A stretch of DNA of 20,882 bases. Source: a virus. Location: IMG/VR virus record IMGVR_UViG_3300033182_001560, positions 1 to 20,882 of that record; one strand, given 5' to 3'. Made by a program: the position numbers and the translations under genes. Positions 7,176 to 14,167 of this stretch are shown here, piece by piece (the stretch's first letter is position 1; the number at the start of each line of letters is the position of its first letter). The notes under the pieces are model-generated. The model was not told the origin of the DNA. It searched no databases and saw only the letters and a list, made by a program, of their open reading frames with translations.

Positions 7176-7957
7176 TATAACTTATAATTTCCTGACATCA
7201 TTCTAGCTTTAGAATCCTCTATGAGATCTGGCATCCATATTCTATATGGATTTTCTTGACCTATAACTTCATCTCTTTCAAAGTCTACACCATAACAAGC
7301 CATTGTCAAAAATGCGTACCTAGCTCCACTAGTAACTGGGTACACCTCATGTCTACCTATGTAATTAGAAGGATATATTAATACAGTCCCAGGCTTAGGA
7401 CTATACTCAACATTTATATTTGGAAAATGCATTTGACCACCCTCATAATCTTTTCCGCATTCATTTAAATATAAATTTGTACTCGTACTGTTGTGCATAG
7501 AAACCTGATTCTGAGGCCTAGATCCCCATTCCCAAGGAATCTGATCATCACAGTGAGCACCTATATGCTGACCATCTTCATACCCAGCGATGTGGCCTTT
7601 TGGTCTCCACCAAGCTGTAGTGGCAGCATCGGGGAAATAAGCGCAATACTCAACAAGTGCGTCATATATTGCGTCTTCGCACTTCTGAATAAAATCTACC
7701 CACTCAGGCTTCGGCTCCCTACCTATCTGCTCACCCTTAAGGTCCAAAAATCTTTGCGGTGCTAAATTAATATCATCTAATCTAAATTTAAATCCTGTCT
7801 TATTTCTGGCATACTTTACACCATCTTCCTCATAGTATGTAAAAGAATCTTCTTCATTCTTTTTAAGCCAAGATGTGTACTCTGTAACTAAATCTTTATC
7901 AATTTCTAAAACATTTTCACATGCAACTATGCCCATACCTAAGTGAACTGATTCCAT
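7175..7957 (-). CDS. 2-oxoglutarate/Fe(II) oxygenase, WW-GH subgroup, copy 4 (260 aa)
   Basis: Numbered from the ATG at 7957, iron ligands are H135-C-D137 and H203, with R213 binding 2-oxoglutarate (HEVYPVTSGARYAFL). The segment AWWRPKGHIAGYEDG just before the HxD motif is shared with the three genes upstream and marks a distinct subgroup. The N-terminal LGMGIVACENV strand also aligns with them. I chose the ATG at 7957 because AGAGG lies 5 nt before it; an in-frame ATG at 7972 would add five residues. A 65-nt gap separates it from the preceding gene, wider than most junctions here. It couples to the TauD-like gene by TAATG. Confidence 0.85.
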   Translation of the reverse strand: MESVHLGMGIVACENVLEIDKDLVTEYTSWLKKNEEDSFTYYEEDGVKYARNKTGFKFRLDDINLAPQRFLDLKGEQIGREPKPEWVDFIQKCEDAIYDALVEYCAYFPDAATTAWWRPKGHIAGYEDGQHIGAHCDDQIPWEWGSRPQNQVSMHNSTSTNLYLNECGKDYEGGQMHFPNINVEYSPKPGTVLIYPSNYIGRHEVYPVTSGARYAFLTMACYGVDFERDEVIGQENPYRIWMPDLIEDSKARMMSGNYKL

Positions 7958-8022
7958 AATAACCTCTTTCATTTCATTTTACCTAAAAATATCTCTTCAA
8001 TAAAAGTACGTGTGCATCAATC

Positions 8023-8904
8023 CTATGTGTTAAGGTTTGTTACCTTGTATTGCTCAGAGCTCTTATCATAACCTTTGGCTAATAAATATTCTCTATAATC
8101 CTCTCTGAGTGTGGGCATGTAGACGTTAGTACTAATTCTTGCTTTTTCCGGCTCTTTAACTGGGTCACATACGTCTTCATACACTGAAGGATTAGGAGTT
8201 CCCTGACTATACCATCCGAGATATGAAACCCTGTGCCCCTTTCCAACAGGCTTAACTTCATGCGCAGCCATGAAATTAGAAGGAAACATAAGTATATCTC
8301 CTGCTTTAGGTTGGTAATCAATATCTAAGTAATTAAAATAGTGATGACCTTCAGTAAAATTGTTACCTGTCAACTCCTCCTCAGAATCAACGGAAGAATT
8401 AACATAAACTAGACAAGAAATTATACTCCTAAGAGCCAGTTCATCTCTAGTAGAATGTACTCCATATATGTACTCTGCGCTTGTGTCAGAATGGCTACCA
8501 AGGTACACGCCATCCCTATAAGATACTACATGCCCCTTTACCTTCCACCATACACAATTGTAAGCTAAAGGAAACATCTCAAAGTATTTTAATAAATACT
8601 TATCTTTAGACTCTTCTAAAAAATTGAATAACTCGTGAACCTCATCCCTAGGGTCTTGATGCATCATTGATGCCCTTCTGGGCATGGAATATATAGAGTC
8701 TTTACTGAAAAGATATCCACTCTTATTCATGTAAGTTTCCTCACCAGTTTCTGGGTCAGAAGTTATATCATACATAGCAGCCTCTTCTTCATCCAGGGCT
8801 CTACAGAAGATGTCATAGGTCCAATCAAAATCGTAGTCTACTGCGTTTCGAAAAAGTACTACACCGCCACCTAAATGCTCAGGATCAACGTCATTATAAA
8901 TCAT
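8023..8904 (-). CDS. 2-oxoglutarate/Fe(II) oxygenase, WW-GH subgroup, copy 3 (293 aa)
   Basis: Iron ligands are H138-S-D140 in LGSHSDTS and H215 in AAHEVKPV, with R225 at the 2-oxoglutarate position. The subgroup signature VWWKVKGHVVSYRDG lies at about 118-132, and the N-terminal strand LGGGVVLFRN matches copies 1 and 2. The chain ends in a family-specific tail that includes YMPTLREDYREYL. The start overlaps the preceding stop in an ATGA junction and has AGAGG 7 nt upstream. Domain order and length match the neighbours closely, so this arose by tandem duplication. The cosubstrate is 2-oxoglutarate; the target is unknown. Confidence 0.88.
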   Translation of the reverse strand: MIYNDVDPEHLGGGVVLFRNAVDYDFDWTYDIFCRALDEEEAAMYDITSDPETGEETYMNKSGYLFSKDSIYSMPRRASMMHQDPRDEVHELFNFLEESKDKYLLKYFEMFPLAYNCVWWKVKGHVVSYRDGVYLGSHSDTSAEYIYGVHSTRDELALRSIISCLVYVNSSVDSEEELTGNNFTEGHHYFNYLDIDYQPKAGDILMFPSNFMAAHEVKPVGKGHRVSYLGWYSQGTPNPSVYEDVCDPVKEPEKARISTNVYMPTLREDYREYLLAKGYDKSSEQYKVTNLNT

Positions 8905-9788
8905 TTCTCAACCTCTTCTCTTGTATTAGAACTATGAAAATCTCTACTAACCGGTATTAACTTATGGTCATCATGAGTTTCTCCATAAAATTCTATCACA
9001 TATTTTTTATAATCAGCAAATAATTCTGGCATCCATACTTGGCCACCAAATCTTCCATCTACTGGATCAGAAACCCGAACACCCCTAGTCGGATCGGAAG
9101 AACCCTGACCAAAGTATTCAAGATAAGCAAATCTGTTGCCCTCTTTTACACCCTTTACTTCGTGCGTACACATAAAGTTAGCTGGAAACATTAGTACATC
9201 ACCACGTTGTGGTTTGTAAACTAGTTCTGCGTAAGGAAAATGAATCTCTCCGCCAGTAAAATTTCCATCTTCATATTTTTCTGTAGAAGAATTGAAATAT
9301 GTTATCGCAGCCAGTACGTGACGTATGCCTAGTTGATAGTCTGGCTCAAATCCAGGGGAAAAGTTTATGTCGTTATCGCAATGCAGACCCAGATCTGCTC
9401 CAGCCCCATATGCTAGTACATGCCCCTGGGTTTTCCACCATAAGCAGGGTAACACCATAGGATATATGGATGCATACTCAATCATAGATCGGTACAGCAT
9501 CTCTTCGCAGTGAGAAAAGAATTCTTTCTGCCAGTCTGATTCAAAGTAGTCGTAGAAATCAGTTATTCTACTGCAGCTTTTATCAATATCCTCTATCTTA
9601 AAACGATGTCCACTTTTGTTAGTAGCATAAAGAGCATTCCCATCTTCATCATAAACATATGAATAATGCTTTTCCCTCGCATCGTTTTTTAGTTTTAAAA
9701 GATAATCAGTTATGCCATCAGGTACATTAATTTTATTCCTAAATAAAACTATTCCATTACCCAACAACTCACAGTTATTGGGTAACAT
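8901..9788 (-). CDS. 2-oxoglutarate/Fe(II) oxygenase, WW-GH subgroup, copy 2 (295 aa)
   Basis: Iron ligands are H136-C-D138 in LGLHCDND and H209 in CTHEVKGV, with R219 as the 2-oxoglutarate ligand. LWWKTQGHVLAYGAG at about 116-130 carries the subgroup signature. FTGGEIHFPYAELVYKPQRGDVLMFP is split across the middle strands exactly as in prolyl-4-hydroxylase-like folds (in brief: TGGEIHF, then KPQRGDVLMFP). The tail has VWMPELFADYKKYV, as in the other copies. The ATG directly follows the TAA of copy 1 (TAAATG) with AGGAG 6 nt upstream. Confidence 0.88.
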   Translation of the reverse strand: MLPNNCELLGNGIVLFRNKINVPDGITDYLLKLKNDAREKHYSYVYDEDGNALYATNKSGHRFKIEDIDKSCSRITDFYDYFESDWQKEFFSHCEEMLYRSMIEYASIYPMVLPCLWWKTQGHVLAYGAGADLGLHCDNDINFSPGFEPDYQLGIRHVLAAITYFNSSTEKYEDGNFTGGEIHFPYAELVYKPQRGDVLMFPANFMCTHEVKGVKEGNRFAYLEYFGQGSSDPTRGVRVSDPVDGRFGGQVWMPELFADYKKYVIEFYGETHDDHKLIPVSRDFHSSNTREEVEK

Positions 9789-10901
9789 TTACTGCTCCTG
9801 ACCTATGATAACCGGATCGGTGCCGCAGTTCGCAGCGTCCGTTCCAGGAATCTCTTCCGCCTCATGAGTTGTACCATACTGAGCAACACACCTACCCTGA
9901 TAGACTGGATTTATACCAATATAGGTCTCTTCACCAGTCGTAAATCTTGAGTACTCAGACTTACAGTAGCGCTCATAGTCATCGTATATATTGTTCATCC
10001 ACACAGCAGGACACCATTGGGTAGAGGCATCTGTTTCAGCTATTTCTATATTTGCCTCTCTATGAGGAGATCCCTGACCAAAGAAAGAAAGATAACTATA
10101 CCTAACTCCTGCTTCCATTCTGTCAACATCATGTGAGGCCATATAATTTGTAGGAAAGAAAACTATATCGCCTTTTTCTGGCTTATAGTCAATATCTAAG
10201 TGGAAGAATCTCAAATGACCGCCAACAAAATTTCTACCGTCTAAATCATCCTCAGAATCAACAGAATCATTTAGATACACTAATGCTCCACACGTTTGTC
10301 TGGCTGCCATCTGACCCCTAGGCATATATCTAACACCTTCTGTAACCTTATAGTTTGTGTCGTTATCACAATGGGCACCAAGTACACCTTGGTCTTGATA
10401 CCTAAGAATGTGGCCCCTATTTTTCCACCACAAACACCCTACGATAAGAGGAAAATGGTCAACATACTTAATCAGACACTTATAAATAGTATCTTCCATA
10501 TTGTAAAAGAAGTCACGAATATTATCAGGTGTATCTGGATCTATTGGATGAAGAATTCTAACAGGTGTAGCGGGGATGTCTTCTGGTCTATATCTGAATC
10601 CATCTTCGTTTATACCGTAGGTCTCACCATCTTCAGCTTCAATATATTCCCATCTATTTTGATGGGACTTCGCAGCTCTGTCATCTAGATACTGGTATAC
10701 TGGTTCTTCGTCAAACTTAAGGACATTTTTAAATATTAGAATTCCACCACCGAGGTTTTCAACTTTGAACTCTGATATTTCTTTTAATTCATCATCACCA
10801 ATAACAGGTGTATCTGGAAATATTATATTTGAAACAAAAGCACCTGGGGGTAAATCATATTCTTGCTGCCCTTGCTCCTGCCCACTCATTGTGTCACTCA
10901 T
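9789..10901 (-). CDS. 2-oxoglutarate/Fe(II) oxygenase, WW-GH subgroup, copy 1 with N- and C-terminal extensions (370 aa)
   Basis: This is the largest of the four paralogs. Iron ligands are H177-C-D179 in LGAHCDND and H257 in ASHDVDRM, with R267 at the 2-oxoglutarate position. LWWKNRGHILRYQD at about 157-170 is the subgroup signature. About 45 extra N-terminal residues are Gln/Glu/Pro-rich (MSGQEQGQQEYDLPPG), and a ~60-residue C-terminal tail has several Cys and acidic residues and no known motif. It follows its own sigma-70-like promoter, with AAGGG 7 nt before the ATG, and is the first gene of the sub-operon that runs through copies 2-4. Extensions of this kind could mediate binding to a virion partner; that is a guess. 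Confidence 0.88.
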   Translation of the reverse strand: MSDTMSGQEQGQQEYDLPPGAFVSNIIFPDTPVIGDDELKEISEFKVENLGGGILIFKNVLKFDEEPVYQYLDDRAAKSHQNRWEYIEAEDGETYGINEDGFRYRPEDIPATPVRILHPIDPDTPDNIRDFFYNMEDTIYKCLIKYVDHFPLIVGCLWWKNRGHILRYQDQGVLGAHCDNDTNYKVTEGVRYMPRGQMAARQTCGALVYLNDSVDSEDDLDGRNFVGGHLRFFHLDIDYKPEKGDIVFFPTNYMASHDVDRMEAGVRYSYLSFFGQGSPHREANIEIAETDASTQWCPAVWMNNIYDDYERYCKSEYSRFTTGEETYIGINPVYQGRCVAQYGTTHEAEEIPGTDAANCGTDPVIIGQEQ

Positions 10902-10929
10902 GTAAAACCCTTCTTAAACATAATACATA

Positions 10930-10958
10930 ATCATACTATAACAATAAACAAAATTCAA
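10930..10958 (-). promoter_or_regulatory. Sigma-70-like promoter for the four-copy oxygenase sub-operon
   Basis: On the minus strand, TTGAAT (10958-10953) and TATGAT (10935-10930) are separated by exactly 17 nt in a 76-nt AT-rich gap. Transcription would start near 10923, leaving a ~22-nt leader that holds the AAGGG ribosome site of the gene at 10901. Part of the -10 area (TTATAGTATG) recurs before the FN3 fibre gene. Confidence 0.6.
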
Positions 10959-10977
10959 TTACAAATAAAAACTTCAA

Positions 10978-11718
10978 TTACTTCTTAATTATCACTTGAT
11001 AGCCAATACCGTGAGAAAGGTGATAAGAAGTTATATCATCCCTATCTAATAGCTGCTCGTAAACGTCAACAACAGGTTCCATATAATAATCTTCTGTATA
11101 GAGCCTACCAGACTCATTACCATACTCACCATGTATAACTCCGCCAGAAACAACTGAAGATATAATATCTTCCATAAAGTTATTGTCCACAACAAAGTCG
11201 TAAACAGGCGCACTTACGAAATCAAATTCTCCTGTTAACGAAGATAGGTCTTGCATATCTACAGTTCTATAGGAGAATGAAAAGGGGTAAGATGGCAAGT
11301 CTCTAACAAAATTTTCAAATATGAACAAAGACTCATTGTTAACGAATGTTAAATTACATCCCGAATTAGCTAACAGTGCCAATAATTCAAAGTGAGTATC
11401 AGGCTCAACAATAAGTGCATTGGTGGGCTTAATCATATCCATTACCATCTGGCAATAGAAGCCAACACTTAAGAAAATGTGATCCTTCCAACCTTCTTGA
11501 TTAGAACCTAAGACATCCCATAGATGAATTTTAGCTACAGCCCCTACGGCAACAACTCTTCTGTCCAAGTTTATAGAGTTATTATATTCACCCACTGCCC
11601 TTGATATATCACCGACAACTTCATCCCAGTCATATTCAAGAGATCTTCCAGCGTAGTTGCTAACCTCTCTAGTGACTGTACTTGTTATAAGAAATCTATT
11701 GTCTACAATATTATGCAT
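10978..11718 (-). CDS. Methyltransferase-like Rossmann-fold protein (246 aa), weak assignment
   Basis: The strand/helix order suggests a class I methyltransferase fold: HIFLSVGFYC where motif I would be, ALIVEPD as strand 2 ending in an acidic residue, CNLTFVNNE, FDFVSAPVYDF as strand 4, GGVIHGEYGN as strand 5 and YHLSHGIGYQVIIKK as the C-terminal hairpin. The glycine-rich SAM loop is degenerate, with no GxGxG, so catalysis is doubtful. It overlaps the 108-aa gene by 8 nt and is the last gene before the internal promoter. The alternative is an unrelated alpha/beta phage protein. Confidence 0.4.
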   Translation of the reverse strand: MHNIVDNRFLITSTVTREVSNYAGRSLEYDWDEVVGDISRAVGEYNNSINLDRRVVAVGAVAKIHLWDVLGSNQEGWKDHIFLSVGFYCQMVMDMIKPTNALIVEPDTHFELLALLANSGCNLTFVNNESLFIFENFVRDLPSYPFSFSYRTVDMQDLSSLTGEFDFVSAPVYDFVVDNNFMEDIISSVVSGGVIHGEYGNESGRLYTEDYYMEPVVDVYEQLLDRDDITSYHLSHGIGYQVIIKK

Positions 11719-12037
11719 CTGCTGCCGCCTTTGCTATGTTGTACCTATACCATAATCTTCTAACTGAAGATGTTAAAGCTATGCATCTTATATTTACATT
11801 GATCTGAGCAGACGTTAAAACTTGACCAAATTCACGTAGCTCACTTCTAATTCTTTGGTATGGAAATATTTCCCTAATTTTTTCTACCACTTCATCAATA
11901 GTTAGAACGTTTAACTGATCAGCAGAATAGCCCAATAGCAATAGTATCTCAGTTAGTTTTTCCTCACAATAATCTACCTCACTAGTTGCAGAAAAAGTGT
12001 TGATAGGGTTGGCGGGATCGTAATTTCTTAAACTCAT
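11711..12037 (-). CDS. Unknown 108-aa helical protein
   Basis: I do not recognise this protein. It is predicted mostly helical: amphipathic stretches such as EEKLTEILLLLGYSADQ, a VVEKIREIFPYQRIRSELREF segment split by Pro, and a basic C-terminus with VRRLWYRYN. There is no signal peptide or membrane segment. Its start overlaps nothing but its ATG lies within the stop of the 84-aa gene's ATGA junction at 12034-12037. It overlaps the following gene by 8 nt. Size and position among small co-transcribed genes fit a phage accessory or assembly factor, without direct evidence. Confidence 0.6.
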   Translation of the reverse strand: MSLRNYDPANPINTFSATSEVDYCEEKLTEILLLLGYSADQLNVLTIDEVVEKIREIFPYQRIRSELREFGQVLTSAQINVNIRCIALTSSVRRLWYRYNIAKAAADA

Positions 12038-12288
12038 AACGACCTACTATCGTCTAACTCATCTCTTATATCAGCAAAACCGCTATCTTCTAATCTTACA
12101 CAATTAAGGTATTCCCTATTAGAAGTAATCCATGCTAACTTATCTTTGTTAAAGGATACAGTTCTTTGTTGAAAGTCTTCAGAATCAAAAGGGTCATCTG
12201 AAAGATCTGGATTAACAGATATCTCTTTAGCTCCCACCTCTGAAGCCATAGTATCTAAGTCTTTTTTTGAAAGCGTAAACTTCTTCAT
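12034..12288 (-). CDS. Unknown 84-aa acidic protein
   Basis: I do not recognise this protein. It has a Lys-rich start (MKKFTLSKKDL), an acidic middle (NPDLSDDPFDSEDF) and a C-terminus with EDSGFADIRDELDDSRSL, so it is strongly negative overall and probably partly disordered. AAAGG lies 6 nt before the ATG. It begins 1 nt after the preceding stop and ends in an ATGA overlap with the 108-aa gene, which together support it as real. Confidence 0.6.
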   Translation of the reverse strand: MKKFTLSKKDLDTMASEVGAKEISVNPDLSDDPFDSEDFQQRTVSFNKDKLAWITSNREYLNCVRLEDSGFADIRDELDDSRSL

Positions 12289-12289
12289 A

Positions 12290-12502
12290 TCACACCTTTA
12301 ACTTTGAAAGATTGATGTACATCTCTTTCATAGATCTATAAGACTCATAACTATCATCATCTTCTGATACTGGAATAATATAATCAACAGTAAGATCATC
12401 TAGTGCAACTCCTAGAGATGTTGCCATAGAGGCTACACCAAACTCTAGAAACTCTATTGACTTTTGCTTAGCTCTATTAACAGCTTCTTCTGAAAGGGCC
12501 AT
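12290..12502 (-). CDS. Unknown 70-aa protein
   Basis: I do not recognise this protein. It begins MALSEEAVNRAKQKSIEFLE, an amphipathic helix, and continues with a hydrophobic LGVALDDLTVDYIIPV segment and an acidic linker. The ATG at 12502 is preceded by AAGGAG at a 6-nt spacing, better than a TTG at 12529 that would add nine residues. A candidate phage promoter lies about 30 nt upstream, making this the first gene of a small cluster with the 84-aa, 108-aa and methyltransferase-like genes. Confidence 0.6.
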   Translation of the reverse strand: MALSEEAVNRAKQKSIEFLEFGVASMATSLGVALDDLTVDYIIPVSEDDDSYESYRSMKEMYINLSKLKV

Positions 12503-12531
12503 AATAAACTCCTTAATGATTTCGAACAAAC

Positions 12532-12537
12532 ATTATA
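12532..12537 (-). promoter_or_regulatory. Candidate phage promoter (-10 element) in front of the small-gene cluster
   Basis: TATAAT lies in GTTACTATAAT, the same 11-mer seen upstream of the 119-aa virion gene. It sits in the short gap after the glutathione-peroxidase-like gene and would give a leader of about 23 nt that contains the AAGGAG site of the 70-aa gene. No clear -35 is visible. Confidence 0.4.
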
Positions 12538-12547
12538 GTAACAGGCT

Positions 12548-13168
12548 CTAACCCAGAACCTCATCTATGCATTCTCTAATTGTCCAACTTTCTCCTGTAG
12601 TCAAAGGAACATCGTCTAGCGGCATTGCCTGCCAATTGAATCTTCCTATCATTGTCCCAGTTCTACCAACAATAAACATTTCCCAAGTGTGAGGAATTCT
12701 AGCTAAAGCTGAACCCTCTTGATTCCATCCTTCTCTAGCCTGGTCAGAGTTATCAGCCATACTGTCAGACTTATTTCTTAATGCCTTACCCTTAAGAAGC
12801 GAATAGACCTCACACTCATTTGGCCCATTAACATCTACCTTTTCAGCTATAGGAAAAGTAACAAATGGATACGTCTCTTTCATAAAAGCGCTTATTTCCT
12901 CATTCGTACCAGTCTCCATAAGAGACTGCACAAACTGATTACAAGGGAAAGCAACAACACTAAATCCCCTATCTTCAAACTCTTCCTGAAGCTTTTGAAG
13001 CTGCCAAAAATGTCTCATTGATCTAGCGTATGACCAGAACACAGAACACTGAGGGGTATAATTATATTTAGATACAGTATTAACAATAAGAGTTACCTTA
13101 CCCTTAAACTGTTCCATAAAATTATCTTCGCCATCTATAGACTTAACCTGTACATCATATATAGACAT
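12548..13168 (-). CDS. Glutathione-peroxidase-fold protein lacking the catalytic residues (206 aa)
   Basis: The chain aligns with glutathione peroxidases along its length: MSIYDVQVKSIDG, GKVTLIVNTVSK, TPQC, DRGFSVVAFPCNQF, GTNEEI, VTFPIAEKVDVNG and FIVGRTG. GPx enzymes reduce peroxides with a peroxidatic Cys/Sec supported by Gln, Trp and Asn. Here the Cys position (SKC in the family) is Tyr35 in SKYNYTPQC; the Gln loop is rebuilt (VQSLMETG); and the Trp-Asn of the WNF motif are His160-Thr161. Cys41 and Cys76 remain. About 14 residues are inserted after TPQC. It is therefore probably a non-enzymatic or repurposed thioredoxin-fold protein. The ATG at 13168 forms a TAATG overlap and follows GAGG by 7-8 nt; an ATG at 13183 is less likely. 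Confidence 0.75.
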   Translation of the reverse strand: MSIYDVQVKSIDGEDNFMEQFKGKVTLIVNTVSKYNYTPQCSVFWSYARSMRHFWQLQKLQEEFEDRGFSVVAFPCNQFVQSLMETGTNEEISAFMKETYPFVTFPIAEKVDVNGPNECEVYSLLKGKALRNKSDSMADNSDQAREGWNQEGSALARIPHTWEMFIVGRTGTMIGRFNWQAMPLDDVPLTTGESWTIRECIDEVLG

Positions 13169-13449
13169 TACACAACCTCGCATATTGATTCAAGATAAAC
13201 TTCATCTAAAGTAGGATCTTCTAATTTAACCACACATTTATCACTGTCTAGTGAAAAAATTAACCTACAATCAAAAGGAACATCTAATTCACCTTCTGCC
13301 AAAAGTAAGTCTTCATCATCTATAACAATATTTAAATCCGCAGAACCCTTAAATATTGACAGAGTCAACTTATCTTCACCCTTTTCTAGGGTAAACTCTT
13401 CACTACCTAAGGGAGTTATAACTTTCATTTTACTAGGAACATCATTCAT
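13168..13449 (-). CDS. Unknown 93-aa beta-rich protein
   Basis: I do not recognise this protein. It has alternating hydrophobic strands and acidic turns (EEFTLEKGEDKLTLSIF, then NIVIDDEDLLLAEGELDV, then CRLIFSLDSDKCVVKLEDP), suggesting a small beta sandwich. The ATG at 13449 follows AAGGAGG by 9 nt; a TTG at 13458 sits directly against that site and is unlikely. It overlaps the preceding gene by 8 nt and couples to the GPx-like gene by TAATG, so the pair may act together. Confidence 0.6.
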   Translation of the reverse strand: MNDVPSKMKVITPLGSEEFTLEKGEDKLTLSIFKGSADLNIVIDDEDLLLAEGELDVPFDCRLIFSLDSDKCVVKLEDPTLDEVYLESICEVV

Positions 13450-14167
13450 TGTAGGCAACCTCCTTGATCTCTGGCTCCTTTAGGGTAGGCAAGCCCTCAT
13501 GTCTAGGGCCTATTCTATCACCTTTTTCATTTAAACCTGTTCTTATACCGTTCATCCATGTCCAAGGCTCATCGCGTAATTTCTTCATTTTAGCCTCACT
13601 ATATGACATTCTTTCCTTCATCAAATCCGGCTTATCCCAAAGATACTCTACTTCAACATCCATCTCTGGCATAAGTTTTGAAGGATAAACCATAAAAAAT
13701 ATAAAAGGCATGCCTGCAGGGAATAATACAGGTTCGTTTACCTTGGTGATTTTCCAGCCTGCCTGAACCTCATCTGGCCACCAGTCTGAAGGTATGCTAG
13801 CTGTCAAAGGAACCGCACCATCAACAAAGTAGTTAGGTGAACCGCTTATCCATGTATGGAATCCAGGCTCTGTTTTAAACGCCCATCCTATATGAAAATC
13901 GATCATACCTATTTTATTGCAGTTAGCGATAGTTCTTCCACGATAAACGTCACCCTCAACGATTTGTGGGACGCTGTTGCCACCTTCCCAAGTGACAACA
14001 ACGTCCTGCTGCAAAATGGCTTCCCAACCATTTACATTTGCAGCACTGAGTGGAAGACACCTATAAGCATGTTTGTTATAGGTATCATCCATCCAGTCTC
14101 TTTTCAGTCTCGACTGCTTAACCTCAGGCGAGATCTGATGTGTTCTTACTAGAGTAAGCTTAGACAC
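13442..14167 (-). CDS. DUF6065-like protein (241 aa, GTG start)
   Basis: No catalytic motif is obvious. Recognisable stretches include CLPLSAANVNGWEAI near residue 37, VTWEGG, GFHTWISGSPNYFVDGAVPL and IPSDWWPDEVQ, together with FPAGMPFIFFMVYP. From memory these resemble a domain of unknown function, DUF6065, found in bacteria and phages; a profile search would settle it. The protein is Trp-rich, with a predicted beta-rich core of about 180 residues and a charged helical tail. The GTG start at 14167 overlaps the TAG of the upstream oxygenase, and CAGGAG lies 7 nt upstream. Cupin-like or 2OG-related folds remain possible. Confidence 0.5.
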   Translation of the reverse strand: MSKLTLVRTHQISPEVKQSRLKRDWMDDTYNKHAYRCLPLSAANVNGWEAILQQDVVVTWEGGNSVPQIVEGDVYRGRTIANCNKIGMIDFHIGWAFKTEPGFHTWISGSPNYFVDGAVPLTASIPSDWWPDEVQAGWKITKVNEPVLFPAGMPFIFFMVYPSKLMPEMDVEVEYLWDKPDLMKERMSYSEAKMKKLRDEPWTWMNGIRTGLNEKGDRIGPRHEGLPTLKEPEIKEVAYNE

